Below are positions 45,643 to 55,791 of a stretch of DNA of 64,000 nt, piece after piece (the first letter of the stretch is position 1; the number at the start of each line of letters is the position of its first letter). This stretch comes from Sipunculus nudus. Lineage: Eukaryota; Annelida; Sipuncula; Golfingiida; Sipunculidae. The stretch is taken from assembly GCA_026874595.1 (NCBI GenBank), contig CM049311.1, positions 41,977,676 through 42,041,675 on the forward strand. Direction: 5' to 3'. The translations under genes and the position numbers were made by a program. The notes under the pieces were generated by a model that searched no databases, was not told where the DNA came from, and saw nothing but the letters and a program-made list of their open reading frames with translations.

Positions 45643-46023
45643 TAAATTTTATTTTATGTATTTTATCCCACAGCAGACAAACAGAAGGACTTGTGCAAAA
45701 ATTGGTTGCAGGTTGCGCCACCAGTTTTGCGTATGATAAAGAGCTATGTGAGATCTATACACATGCAAATTTTCATGAGGATACGTCAAACCAGTCCAGA
45801 GATATAAGCATGGATGTCTGCAGCGTGAACTTGAATGATGGTGGTGCCACCTGTCATAAAATCAAGAAAGCTATCCAGGATGAATACGCATGCAGAATTT
45901 CAGGTGAATTAGTCAAACCACTGCAGAAATAAGAGTGATTTATCCCAAGGCAGATGAACAGATGGACACTGTGCAAACATGGTTGCAGGTGGTGCCACCA
46001 TTTTTTGTGTATGCTATAAAGCT
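45643..46023 (+). repeat. H5-type tandem units, fragment
   Basis: About 380 bp with GTTGCGCCACCAGTTTTGCG, GTATGATAAAGAGCTATGTG and GGTGGTGCCACCTGTCATAAA, the two half-units of the H5 array seen intact at 46380-47900. Neither H5 end is present. It lies between the gypsy 3' LTR and an H1 segment. Confidence 0.7.
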
Positions 46024-46243
46024 AGAGTTTATTATTGGAATTAATAGTCAATTTCACTCCTGGTTAAGTTTTTACTCTTCTGAAGTAAGGATTTCCTTAT
46101 CTGATGATCATCCACACTTTCATAGCAATACACCATTTTGTGGACACAATTAAATGTGCACTTTAATCATTGTAACCCTAGTGGTACAATACAAAATCTA
46201 AAATATAGCATTTCCTAGAATAAGAATGAATCAAATACAGAAA
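46024..46243 (+). mobile_element. H1 element segment, left of H5 insertion
   Basis: TTATTGGAATTAATAGTCAA through TCAAATACAGAAA matches 31370-31535. The H5 element begins at 46244 and the H1 match resumes at 48197. Confidence 0.75.
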
Positions 46244-48196
46244 ACTAGAATACGGGTAGTCGACAAGCGACTACGTGTATCCGCCAAAATCAGAGTAGGA
46301 CGGGTGAAGTGAGGCATGGATTGAGTTGCAAGGGGAAATAGAGTTACTTGTGTAACATATTAGAATGGATCTGTGCAATGTAAACATGATGGTAGGTGGC
46401 GTTTGATAAGTCAAACCACTACATGTATATGAGTGATTTTAGCCCTAGGCAGATAAAAAGATGGATGCTGTGCAAAAATGGTTGCAGGTGGCACCACCAG
46501 TTTTGCGTATGATAAAGAGCTATGTGAGAACTATACACATGCAAAACTTTGGCCCAATCAGTCAAACGGTTCACAAGATATGAGCTTGGATGTCTGCTGC
46601 ATAAACTGGAATGAAGGTGGCGCCACCTGTCATAAAATCAAGACAGCTGTCGGGGATGTATAAACCTGCAAAATTTTAGGCAGATATGTCAAACCACTGC
46701 CGAGATATGAGTGATTTTATCCCATGGCAGACAAATAGACGGGAGCTGTGCAAATATGGCTGCAGGTGGCGCCACCAGTTTTGCGTATGATAAAGAGCTA
46801 TGTGAGATCTATACACATGCAAAATTTTGGCCCAATCGGTCAAACTGTTCTTGAGATATGAGCTTGGATGTCTGCAGCGTAAACGTGGATGTAGGTGGCG
46901 CCACCTGTCATAAAATCAGAAAAGCTATCCAGGATGTATATGCATGCCGAATTTCAGGTGAATTAGTAAAACCACTGCAGAGATATGAGTGATTTTATCC
47001 CATGGCAGACAAATAGACAGGAGCTGTGCAAAAATGGCTGCAGGTGGCGCCACCAGTTTTGCGTATGATAAAGAGCTATGTGAGATCTATACACATGCAA
47101 AATTTTGGCCCAATCGGTCAAACGGTTCCTGAGATATGAGCTTGGATGTCTGCAGCGTGAATGTAGGTGGCGCCACCTGTTATTTGAACAAGAAACTATC
47201 CAAGATATATACCAGGCAAAATTTCAGGTGGAAAAGTCAAACCACTGCAGAGATATGAGTGATTTTAACCCAAGGCAGACAAACAGATGGACACTGTGCA
47301 AAAATGGCTGCAAATGGTGCCACCATTTTTGTGTATGTTATAAAGCTATCCAAGGGCTACATTTGTGTAAAATTTTTTTCCTGATTGGTCGAACGTGTCC
47401 GGAGATATAAGCATGGATGTCTACAGCGTGAACGTGAACGTAGGTGGCGCCACCTGTCATAAAATCAAGAAAGCTCTGCGGGATGTATACGCATGCCGAA
47501 TTTCAGGTAATTTGGTCAAACTACTGCAGAGATATGAGTGATTTTAACCCAAGGCAGACAAACAGATGGACACTGTGCAAAAATGGCTGCAGGTGGCGCC
47601 ACCATTTTTATGTATGTTATAGAGCTATCCAAGGGCTACATTTGTGAAATTTTTTTTTCCTGATCGGTCAAAAGGTTCCCGAGATATGAGCTTGGATGTC
47701 TGCAGCATTAATGTAAATGTAGGTGGCGCCACCTGTCATAAAATCAAGAAAGCTATCTAGGATGTATACACATGCCGAATTTTAGGTGAATTAGTCAAAC
47801 GACTGCAGAGATATGAGTGATTTTAACCCAAGGCAGATGAACAGATGGACACTGTTCAAACATAGTTGCAGATGGCGCCACCTTTTTTTGTGTATGTTAT
47901 TAAGCTATTCAAGGGCTACATTTGTGTAAAAAAATTTTCCTGATCAGTCAAACGGTTCCAGAGATATGTGGGTTTATGTGTGGAAACAGACGCACGAACG
48001 GACGCTGGGCAGAGAGGAAAGGTCAGAGGTCAAGGCCACTTGGTTAGGCACCAGTTCACATGTGACCAGATAATTTGTGTAAGTTTTCGGAAAAATACGT
48101 CCAGTAGTCTCAGAGGAGTTTTCCGGAAACGAACGCGGCGGTGGCGGAACCCGGTCAAAAACATAGAATCCGCAAAACTTCGTTTTGGCAGATACA
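46244..48196 (+). mobile_element. H5 Helentron-like element, complete copy
   Basis: Left end ACTAG (46244-46248), palindrome GTAGTCG/CGACTAC (46256-46274) and left repeat GTATCCGCCAAAA (46277-46289). The right end is a hairpin about 48168-48195 with arms ATCCGCAAAAC and GTTTTGGCAGAT, the inverse of the left repeat, then ACA. The paralogue at 31534 shows the unoccupied site GAAAATTATAAC, so borders are exact to within an A. The interior is a dimeric tandem array of about 290-bp units with nine exact GGTGGCGCCACC palindromes between 46616 and 47733. A GACGCACGAACGGACGC stretch is at 47986-48004. No coding capacity. Confidence 0.88.
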
Positions 48197-48271
48197 ATTA
48201 TAACATTCATCTAGTTTATACAACATCCGGGGGGGGGGGGGGTAATACAGGGCAGAGGGGAAGCCTGCTAG
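48197..48271 (+). mobile_element. H1 segment between H5 and TA element
   Basis: ATTATAACATTCATC and a G tract (48229-48242) match 31537-31580, confirming that H5 and the TA-flanked element both inserted into one H1 copy. Confidence 0.7.
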
Positions 48272-48273
48272 TA

Positions 48274-49668
48274 CCGTAAAATCTCCACTTAAAACCGCGG
48301 TTTAATCAAGAAATTCAAAATCTTGAAATCAGGTTTATTTCCTGAAAGCACTGTGCGGTTTATACTAGAAGGGTTTCCTGAATATCTTCCTGACAGACAT
48401 CGTTTTGGGGCCGGCGAGTGGGCGATAATATTGCAACTTTCAAAGGCCGTTCTTAGCAGCAGTCTCGCATGCATGGGAGCCGTGTGTAAATGTATTATTT
48501 ACGATTATTTGTTATATATAAATTAAATACTGCTGATAAGTTTTCGTGTGATATATAACTTGTTATAAAATTTTGGTAATTGTCACCAAATAATACGTTT
48601 ACAACAACCCTGCTGTAACACACAGCGGCCCACTTCGTTGGGCATGGTCAAGCAAAATTGAAATAAAAGCCTACTTTAAACCCATTTGCGGCATTATTTA
48701 GCAGAGATTATTTGTTTAAAACGTAAAATGAATAAAATGCTGACATCGTAAGGAGTCACACAATGGTAGACGATCGTTTTAAAATCAAGTTTGAGTGCCG
48801 CCATGTGCTGAAACATCCCGGTGTTCTGCTAAGAATATTTTGAACGGCTGTACGCGGTGGATGGTAAACAGAACAGCCACCTATTTCGTCCCAGCGTGCC
48901 TTGCGTGAACACTGCCTTGACAAAATGGCTCCCCACACGGAAACTTTCTTCAGGAAAAAAAACTTGCTTACCCCGACTGACCTCTTTAATTTTACCTTAA
49001 AATCACTCGTTATCAAGCGTCATGTTTCCTATACGTGCGTATCTCGACAAGGTAACTTCAATTACTTTGATATTTAGTAAAATTGACCAGCGATGTTTTC
49101 AAACGCGCCAGCATATTGTGACATGGAGCGATGTCAACGTACGATGTGACGATGATAATACCGAAGTAACCGGTATGAAAATGATTTGAATCTTCCGAGT
49201 AATTCCAGAAAATGGTATTTTCATCAAAAATTTTTAGAATTAAAATATACAGTGACTTAAAATGGATCAGCAGAATGTTTTTTTCCAAAATATAATGACA
49301 AATCAGTAGCAAACAAGAATACGGCACGGAATATAAAATCTGTATAAACAGGCAGAGGTTCACCGGCCCTTACGTCTTCCCAAACTTCATGCTTGAGTGA
49401 CCCTGCAAAAAAGTGTTATGATATGTTTAAATAAAATGCCCAAGGAATTTAAAAGTGGACAGGAATGGCCGAGTCGCAACCTACGCGTGTTCATTTCTAG
49501 ATGATAGCTTGATTGTGTCTTTTGTCAAATCATTCCGTAGCGAAAGTTGGTGCGGTTTTAAAGGGGGGTTCTTAGTATTTGAGCCCCTCGCGATGTCTCA
49601 CCTGGAATTTCGGCGAAGTCTGGGTGCGGTTTTAATCGGAAGTGCGGTTTTAAGTGGAGATTTTACGG
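48274..49668 (-). mobile_element. TA-flanked non-autonomous DNA element, copy 2
   Basis: Same 1395-bp length and terminal inverted repeats as 20335-21729, in reverse orientation, with TA duplicated at 48272-48273 and 49669-49670. Differences from copy 1 are few; for example near 48770-48790 I see two single-base changes. Such identity between copies 28 kb apart implies recent mobilisation or recent duplication. Confidence 0.87.
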
Positions 49669-49670
49669 TA

Positions 49671-50170
49671 GTACCCAAGCTGAGCCAAGGCAAGCTGCCT
49701 TGAGTAAGTGTTACATAACACAAGTGAAGGCTGTACTTCTAGGTGGGCTTGATGTAAACAACACTTGACATGGTGTATGAAAACTTGAATAAAAGCTACT
49801 CTTTTCAATCAATTCCTTTGAAATTTCAGATTTTAAAAGATTTAATCCTTATGTATATTTGCTGTGAAAATTAAATCAAAAGTGTCACAGGGAAAAACGT
49901 GCTGTTGCCAAATTTGGATAAATTTATGCTAATAACTTGAAATGTTTTGCAAAATTCAGATCTAATTTTGGGTAAACAACTTAATCTTGATTAAATAAAG
50001 TTATATCCCAGAAAAAAAGTCTCCAGCTTCAGCAATTTTCATGTTAAGTGAGAAAATATATATCCTGATTTTTTAAAAATTGCATTAGGTTTGGGCCAAT
50101 AACTTTAAAATAATACACAATACTGACCTAATTTTTGGTATTTTCATAGAAAATGTATGGAAGAATATGC
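49671..50170 (+). mobile_element. H1 segment right of TA element
   Basis: GTAAACAACACTTGACATGG and the H1 tail block (49800-50170) match 31650-32100. It ends without the hairpin. Confidence 0.65.
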
Positions 50171-51649
50171 ATACTAACTTTGTCTAAGATTTGAACAGGT
50201 GTATGGTTTTAATTAATCAAATGAGTGGCCTGCCTATTCATTCTTTGTTATTTTGTATGTTCACAATCCGAATCAGGATTTAGCCTGGCGAGAATAAATG
50301 TTAAACATTGAACATTTTATTTTTTTCCAAAATGTAAAAGAAATGGAAAATAGAACCAAACGTATTCTGTCCAAGTCTTGCAGAATACTCGGTATAAATA
50401 TAGAAACTCTAGGAGGTTTCAATCAGAGGTTTCAATCAAATATAAACAAAGCGTGTTTTTAATTAAAATTTGAATGATTGAGCTATAAATGCCAGTCTTT
50501 CTGACAAAAATAAAATTTACTTTAAATGTTTTAATTTCAAAATTATGAGCAGGAGCTCTAATATGGTTTTTATTATGTTTAACTAACAAAATTGCTTGCA
50601 AATACTCATATTCAGATTTGTTTTATGAAACTTAAAATTACTTAGCCAAAGAAGGGTATATATTCCTTGTTTGGTTGTCTTTTTTCAAATTTATTTTTCA
50701 AATTTTGGGGGCGTGTAATTTAAGCAATTACTTTTGATGCGCCACTTCATATTATTAAAGTTAGTGCTTTTTTTCTCAGGTAATGCCTATGTCACAAAAC
50801 TTCTAAAATAAAAAAAAAATATATATACATCCTAAATGTATGCAAAGTTATAATTCTAAATGCTCTACGTTTAAGGGTGCAAAACAGAAATGTGTTGAAA
50901 GCAATTATATCCTTGATCTGTTTATCAAATCTATATTTTTAACTGCATCTGCAGTGATTTTTTTCAAATGCCATCAAGACTTTAAATTCTATGAATTTAA
51001 ATTTCTTTTAAATTTAAAAGTTCATGTTAAAACTTCAAATTTACTTTTGTAACTTTAAAGTTATAACTCAGTCAAATTAAAGAGTACACAATGTATTGCC
51101 CCTTGTCGTTCACATTAGATGTAGACATCAAAGTTTTCCTCTGCCCAAAAAGCTGATATATACCATAATTATAAACAAAACACCACTTATTTAATTACTT
51201 TAAGAAGCGTCAAATTGTAAATTTTAAGGATTGAAATACGATGAATGACAAAAGTAACGTTTTTTATCCATTTGGCTCATCAAATTGATGGTCAGAACTA
51301 ATCTTGCCTCTTTATATCCCAAATAACAGTAACATTTTAAAATTATATGCCTTTTTAATATTTTTAACTTTTAATTTTAAAATTTGAAGGTTAAAAATTC
51401 AAAATAGAGTTTCAAAATTAATTTTAATGGATTCGGCACATCAAAATTAGGTAAACTGGTAGCTCTGATTGAAGTTTGTAGTAGAAATATCTCCACATAA
51501 CAATTTCCTAGTGTGAACCCTTGACATTAACCCATATATTTTCATGAAGTTATGTACCGAGATAAGTTAATAAAATTGCCAATTTCAAGCCTTTTGGACA
51601 CTTTTCCAGAGGGGTAATGTTTTGAAATATGATCTCGATGAATCACTTT
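50171..51649. other. AT-rich intronic sequence, not repeated here
   Basis: About 1.5 kb very rich in A and T, with no match elsewhere in the window and no exon-like frame of more than about 70 codons. It may be old single-copy TSPO intron. Confidence 0.45.
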
Positions 51650-52620
51650 AATAGAAGATGGCATCAAACCTAATAATGACGAGGGGTGCAGCAAAATTTA
51701 AAATTTCAGGATTGGCCCCAGAACTATGAGCCCCTAAGCTCAGAGGATATGGGTAACAGAGACCTAACTTCAAGTTTCTGAGGAAATATTTTAATGGGCC
51801 TCCCTCAATGTAAAGTAAGAAGATTCTAGCTATAGGTCCAATGGTTATGATTTGTGCCCTGTTAACGGACAACTGCATCTTTGAAGGTCTCAAAAAAAAG
51901 AGAAAGAAGGGACCCATAGATCACTGCACTCAGCTGTTATATATGATCACAAAATATGATTTGGAAGAGGAGCTAGGCAAAAGATTCATGATCCTGTGTT
52001 TACCATTTGTGCCTTGTTAACAACTGACCGCATCTTAGGTCTAAAAAGGAGAAAAAAAAATGTGTAAAAATTCGAAAAAAATCCAGGTGGTGCCACTAGG
52101 CTTCAGGAAATGATGAAACACTCCATGATCAATATGCATGCAAAGAAACATGGTGATCAATGTATTAGTTGTTCAGATACTGGAGCTATTTTATCTAATT
52201 TTTAATTATTCTGGTGGGGTACTTATGAGCCCATTAGCTCGTAGAATGTGAGTATCAGAGACCTAATTTCAGGTTTCTTCGCATAAATTTTGAGGAACTC
52301 TCAGGATGTTAAGGAAGAAGATTCTAGGTCCAATGGTTATTATTTGTGCCCTGCTTTGTTATCAAATTTTCAATTATTCGGGGGGGGGGGGGGGGGGTAT
52401 ATATAAGCCCCATAGTCAGAGGATATGGGTAATAGAGACCTAATTTCAGGTTTCCAAACAGATTTTTCATGGAACTTTAAGACAGCATAGGATTCATGAT
52501 CCTAGCCCTTATGGTTACGATTTGTGCCCTGCTAATGGATTGCAGGATAAAAGGACGACAGACAAGGACCCATCACTATAGCTCAGCATGACTGAAAGTC
52601 TGAAAGACCTTTTTCCTGTG
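51650..52620 (+). mobile_element. H1 fragments: tandem units and left end
   Basis: Degenerate 340-bp units (51700-51900 and 52085-52560) flank an H1 left end at 51911 of the TTATATATGATCAC subtype. A G tract is at 52380-52397 and a worn right end ATAGCTCAGCATGACTGAAAG is near 52579. Confidence 0.65.
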
Positions 52621-52890
52621 ATTACCTCTGTGAAATATTGAACAATCATAATGGATATTTTTGGAAAAGAATATTTTAAAGGTTTTATAGTTTTTTCCTG
52701 GTAAAATCTAAGTCAATGCAGATAGTAAAAAAATAAGCTCAATCTGACAGAGTTTTACAAATGACTGATTTTTGCATAATATTTAGGGATAATAGCTTCT
52801 GCCGTTTTTGGGATAGTATGGGTTCAAGTACAAAATATGGCAGATGGACACTACCACACCATTGCATAAGCTTGTAGACTCGTTAAAGTA
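52621..52890 (+). mobile_element. H4 tail fragment
   Basis: TGTGAAATATTGAACAATC, AAATCTAAG and the CATTGCATAAGCTTGTAGAC end correspond to 30420-30700 of the complete H4 copy. The GCACGACG stretch is lost. It ends about 100 bp from the TSPO exon. Confidence 0.6.
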
Positions 52891-52990
52891 ATTTTTTAAA
52901 TGGTTAATAATAAACTACAACACAACATCACAAAACATTTTTAACCATTTTTCCCAGTTAAAATTAAAATTTTCAACAGTTAACAATTAC

Positions 52991-53206
52991 CAGTCCAAGT
53001 TTCTTGGCACCAAAGAAGATGGGTGTCCAAGCCCAGTTGAGAGCCAGCTGTGCACCATACAGAGCTAGAGGACCTGCTGCATCTCCATCCAAGCCTCCCC
53101 CATCACGGTGTATCAAGTACGATGCATAACCCATCCCTGTATACAAAGTCAACCATACTGGTCCAAACACCCAGTTTGGTGGCCTCCATGATGGCCGCTT
53201 AAGATC
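52991..53206 (-). CDS. TSPO: TSPO translocator protein, penultimate coding exon
   Basis: The 72-codon exon reads [32 protein letters not shown], then [20 protein letters not shown] and GAKKLGL. The P-S-W..P-P.W, GPVW..LY..MGY and LALNWAW.PIFFGA signatures are the most conserved part of TSPO, covering helices 2 to 4 of the five-helix bundle. TTTTCTGTAG precedes the exon at 53207 and GTAATT follows at 52990; both ends are phase 0. The upstream exon encoding helix 1 is not found in the remaining 10.8 kb, so it is beyond the window or unrecognised. Confidence 0.94.
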
Positions 53207-53420
53207 CTACAGAAAATAAAACTCATCATTAAAAGGAGAATAGAAAATTATACATATTTAAAACATGGAATACATTGAAGACCGACAAAAGTCACACTTG
53301 TACTAAGAGGACATGCAGCACATCTGACAGTCACACATAGATTAAAATGCAGACAAACAACAGTTGCACGCCACTTAAATGCAGACATTCATGGATCACA
53401 AATGGACCAACATGAAAATA

Positions 53421-54800
53421 ACTAGGGACCCATGGGTCTCGACACTCAGCTGCATTTGTCTGTAAGGATATATGTTTATGAGGTTTTCCAAAATATTGGT
53501 CCTGTGATCAGTTTGAAGCCAACCTGTCTACCCAAACTGGAGTTATCATCCTTAAACTAATTTGAGAATGGATGGGCCCTGTGACCTTTACCTTTGACCT
53601 TGTGACCCCAAAAACAAAAGGAAACTTCCCCTATTGGCAGGTGCACCAAATGTCAATGATGGAAGGATTGAGATGAAAAGTTTGGCTTAAAATGCATCCA
53701 CAATCTTTCTAAAGTAGTGGGTCCTGTGACCTTGACTTTTGATCTCATGACCCAGAATCAACAGTTCTTACTTTAGTGATGGGCCATATATGAGTCAAGT
53801 TTGAAACCAATATTTCAAACCAAACTGTTGTTATCATCTGGAAACAAATATGTGGATAGACGGCCCCATGACCTTGACCTATGACCTTGTGACCCAAAAA
53901 TCCATTAGTTACTTCCACTATTGGCAGGTGAGCAACATCTAGAAGATAGAAGGTTTGGGACAGAACGTTTGGCTAAAAATACATCAACAACCTTTTTAAA
54001 GAAGTGGGTCCTGTGACCTTGACCTTTGGACTTATGATCCCAAAATCTAAAGGGTTCTTACATTATTGACAGGTCACATATAAATCAAAATTGAAACCAA
54101 TATGTCAATCCAAACTGGAGTTATCATCCAGAAACAAATATGTGGACAGATGGGCCCCTGTAACCATGACCTTTGACCTTGAGACCCCCAAATCAATCAG
54201 GTTCTTCCCCTATTGGCAGCTCAGCTATATGTGCAAGATGGAAAGTTTGGGATGAAAAGTTTGGCTCAAAATGCATCCACTATCTTTCAAAATAAGTGGG
54301 TACTGTGACCTTGACCTTTGACCTCATGACCCAAATATTAACAGAATCTTCCCCAATTGGCAGGTTAGCAATATCTTGAAGATGGAAGGCTTGCCATGAA
54401 AAGTTTGGCTTCAAATGCATATGCATTCTTTTTAAAGAAATGAGTCCTGTGACCTTGACCTTTGACCATTGGACCCCAAAACTGACACAATTTTTACTTA
54501 AGTGGTGAGTCATATATAAGTTAAGTTTGAAACCAATATGTCAAACTAAACTGGAGTTGGCCAGTTTAGGATGAAAAGCTTGGCTTAAAATGCAGCCATA
54601 ATCTTTTTAAATAAGTAAGTCCTGTGACCTTGACCTTTGACCTCATGACCCCAAAATCATATAGGTTTTCCCTTTAGTGGTGGGCCAGACGTAACTCAAG
54701 TTTGAAATCCATGTGTCAATACAACCTGGAGTTATCATCTGGAAACAAATTTGTGTGGATGGACAGATGGACAGACAGACAGACAGGGTGATAACTATAT
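53421..54800 (+). mobile_element. H1-ended element with nuclear-receptor-like tandem units
   Basis: Left end ACTAG (53421-53425) with palindrome ACCCATGGGT (53428-53437) and CTCAGCTG. The interior is a tandem of about 145- and 290-bp spaced units containing TGTGACCTTGACCTTTGACC, AAGTTTGAAACCAATATGTC and CTGGAGTTATCATC. It closes with GGACAGACAGACAGACAGG (about 54770); no H1 hairpin follows. Exact TGACCTTTGACCT repeats occur at 54167, 54312 and 54631. Confidence 0.65.
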
Positions 54801-54929
54801 GGCATCTACTTTTGATCAATAAACACACCTGGTTTTGGGACACTAGATGTAATTACAGCTGAGAAACTGACATGATTGTTGTCATTTCATAGTAAAAAAA
54901 AATAGAAAAATATTCGTTAAAATAACAAA

Positions 54930-55791
54930 AAATACAGGTGGCGCATCACTATTTGGGAACTGACATTACTAGTCATGGACAATACTCAAGGCAAGATTCA
55001 TGACAATCCATGTATTAATTATCAAGATATTGGAGGTTTTGTATTATATTTTTGATTATTCTGGGGGGTACTTTCAAGCCCCATAGCTCGGAGGATATAG
55101 GTCACTGTGACCTACTTTCAGGTTTCCAAGGAGATTTTTTATTGACCTCCTTGGATGTTCACTAAAGGGGCCTTTACACAGAAAAGCGACCTTTCTGCCT
55201 TCCCTGTGCGACCACAAAATTTACCAGATCGTCGTAGGATGCTCAAAGAAGGCAGAATGGTTGCCTATGTCGTTCAAAGGTGATACACAGAAGTTTTAGG
55301 TATCACCATGGACGCCATGGTCGCCGTGAGTTTTTGAATATGTTCAAAACAATCGCACAAAGGACGCCGAGGTGGTGGGTTGCTCAAAGGAGGCAGAAGG
55401 GAGGCACAAGCATTGCCGTAGTTGTAGAATAGAGGCACAGTGTTCGTGCTAGTGGCACAGGGGAAACAGAGGGAAGGCAGGCAAGAAAATGCCCTTATGC
55501 TGTATTTTGGGAGGTTCAAGGAAGGCACAAGTATCGCTGAATCGGTTATGGAGCAATTACACAGAAACAGGATTTTCTGGGGTTAGGCAACCATTGAGCG
55601 TTCTGGTCATTTTTTGGTTGCTCAAAGGAGGCACAAAGGTGGCAGCCCCGTGTAAAGAGGCCTTAAGAAGTTTCTAGGACCAGTAGTTACGATTTGTGCC
55701 CTGCTAACGGATTGCCGGAATGTCAGATGACCGGACGGACGAGGGACAAAGCGCCATTCCTTTACCTCAGTTGACTTACAGTCAGCTGAGC
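54930..55791 (+). mobile_element. H1 tandem unit and right end, split by a MITE
   Basis: A 340-bp unit starts at 54936 (CAGGTGGCGCATCAC), is interrupted at about 55157-55664, and completes with CTAGGACCAGTAGTTACGAT, GGACGGACGAGGGAC and a hairpin at 55765-55791 (CCTCAG...CTGAGC then TAAAAA). Confidence 0.7.
55157..55664. mobile_element. MITE-like insert with short inverted ends
   Basis: The ends AAGGGGCCTTTACAC and GTGTAAAGAGGCCTT are inverted copies with two base gaps. It splits an H1 unit whose sides are continuous with other copies. Inside, GCTCAAAGGAGGCA-type words recur four times (about 55229, 55381, 55510, 55622). No coding frame resembles a protein. Target duplication is not resolvable. 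Confidence 0.6.

Larger units (their letters stand above)
35430..52990 (-). other. TSPO: TSPO intron, 17.6 kb, filled with mobile elements
   Basis: The donor GT follows the exon at 52991 (GTAATTGTTAAC on the minus strand) and the acceptor AG is at 35430-35431. Between them lie a plus-strand gypsy element, H1, H2, H3 and H5 elements and one TA-flanked element. The stretch 35430-36200 next to the acceptor has only unassigned AT-rich sequence. Because both exons are clean and in compatible phase, I read the gap as one intron rather than two gene fragments. Confidence 0.8.

Noticed and set aside
46244-48196. Protein-coding gene from several 60-100 codon plus frames
   Set aside because: Frames recur with the ~290-bp unit and contain no family motif; they follow the repeat, not a gene.
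55262-55528. Minus-strand 84-codon frame as upstream TSPO exon
   Set aside because: It lies in a MITE with internal repeats and shows none of the TSPO helix-1 features.
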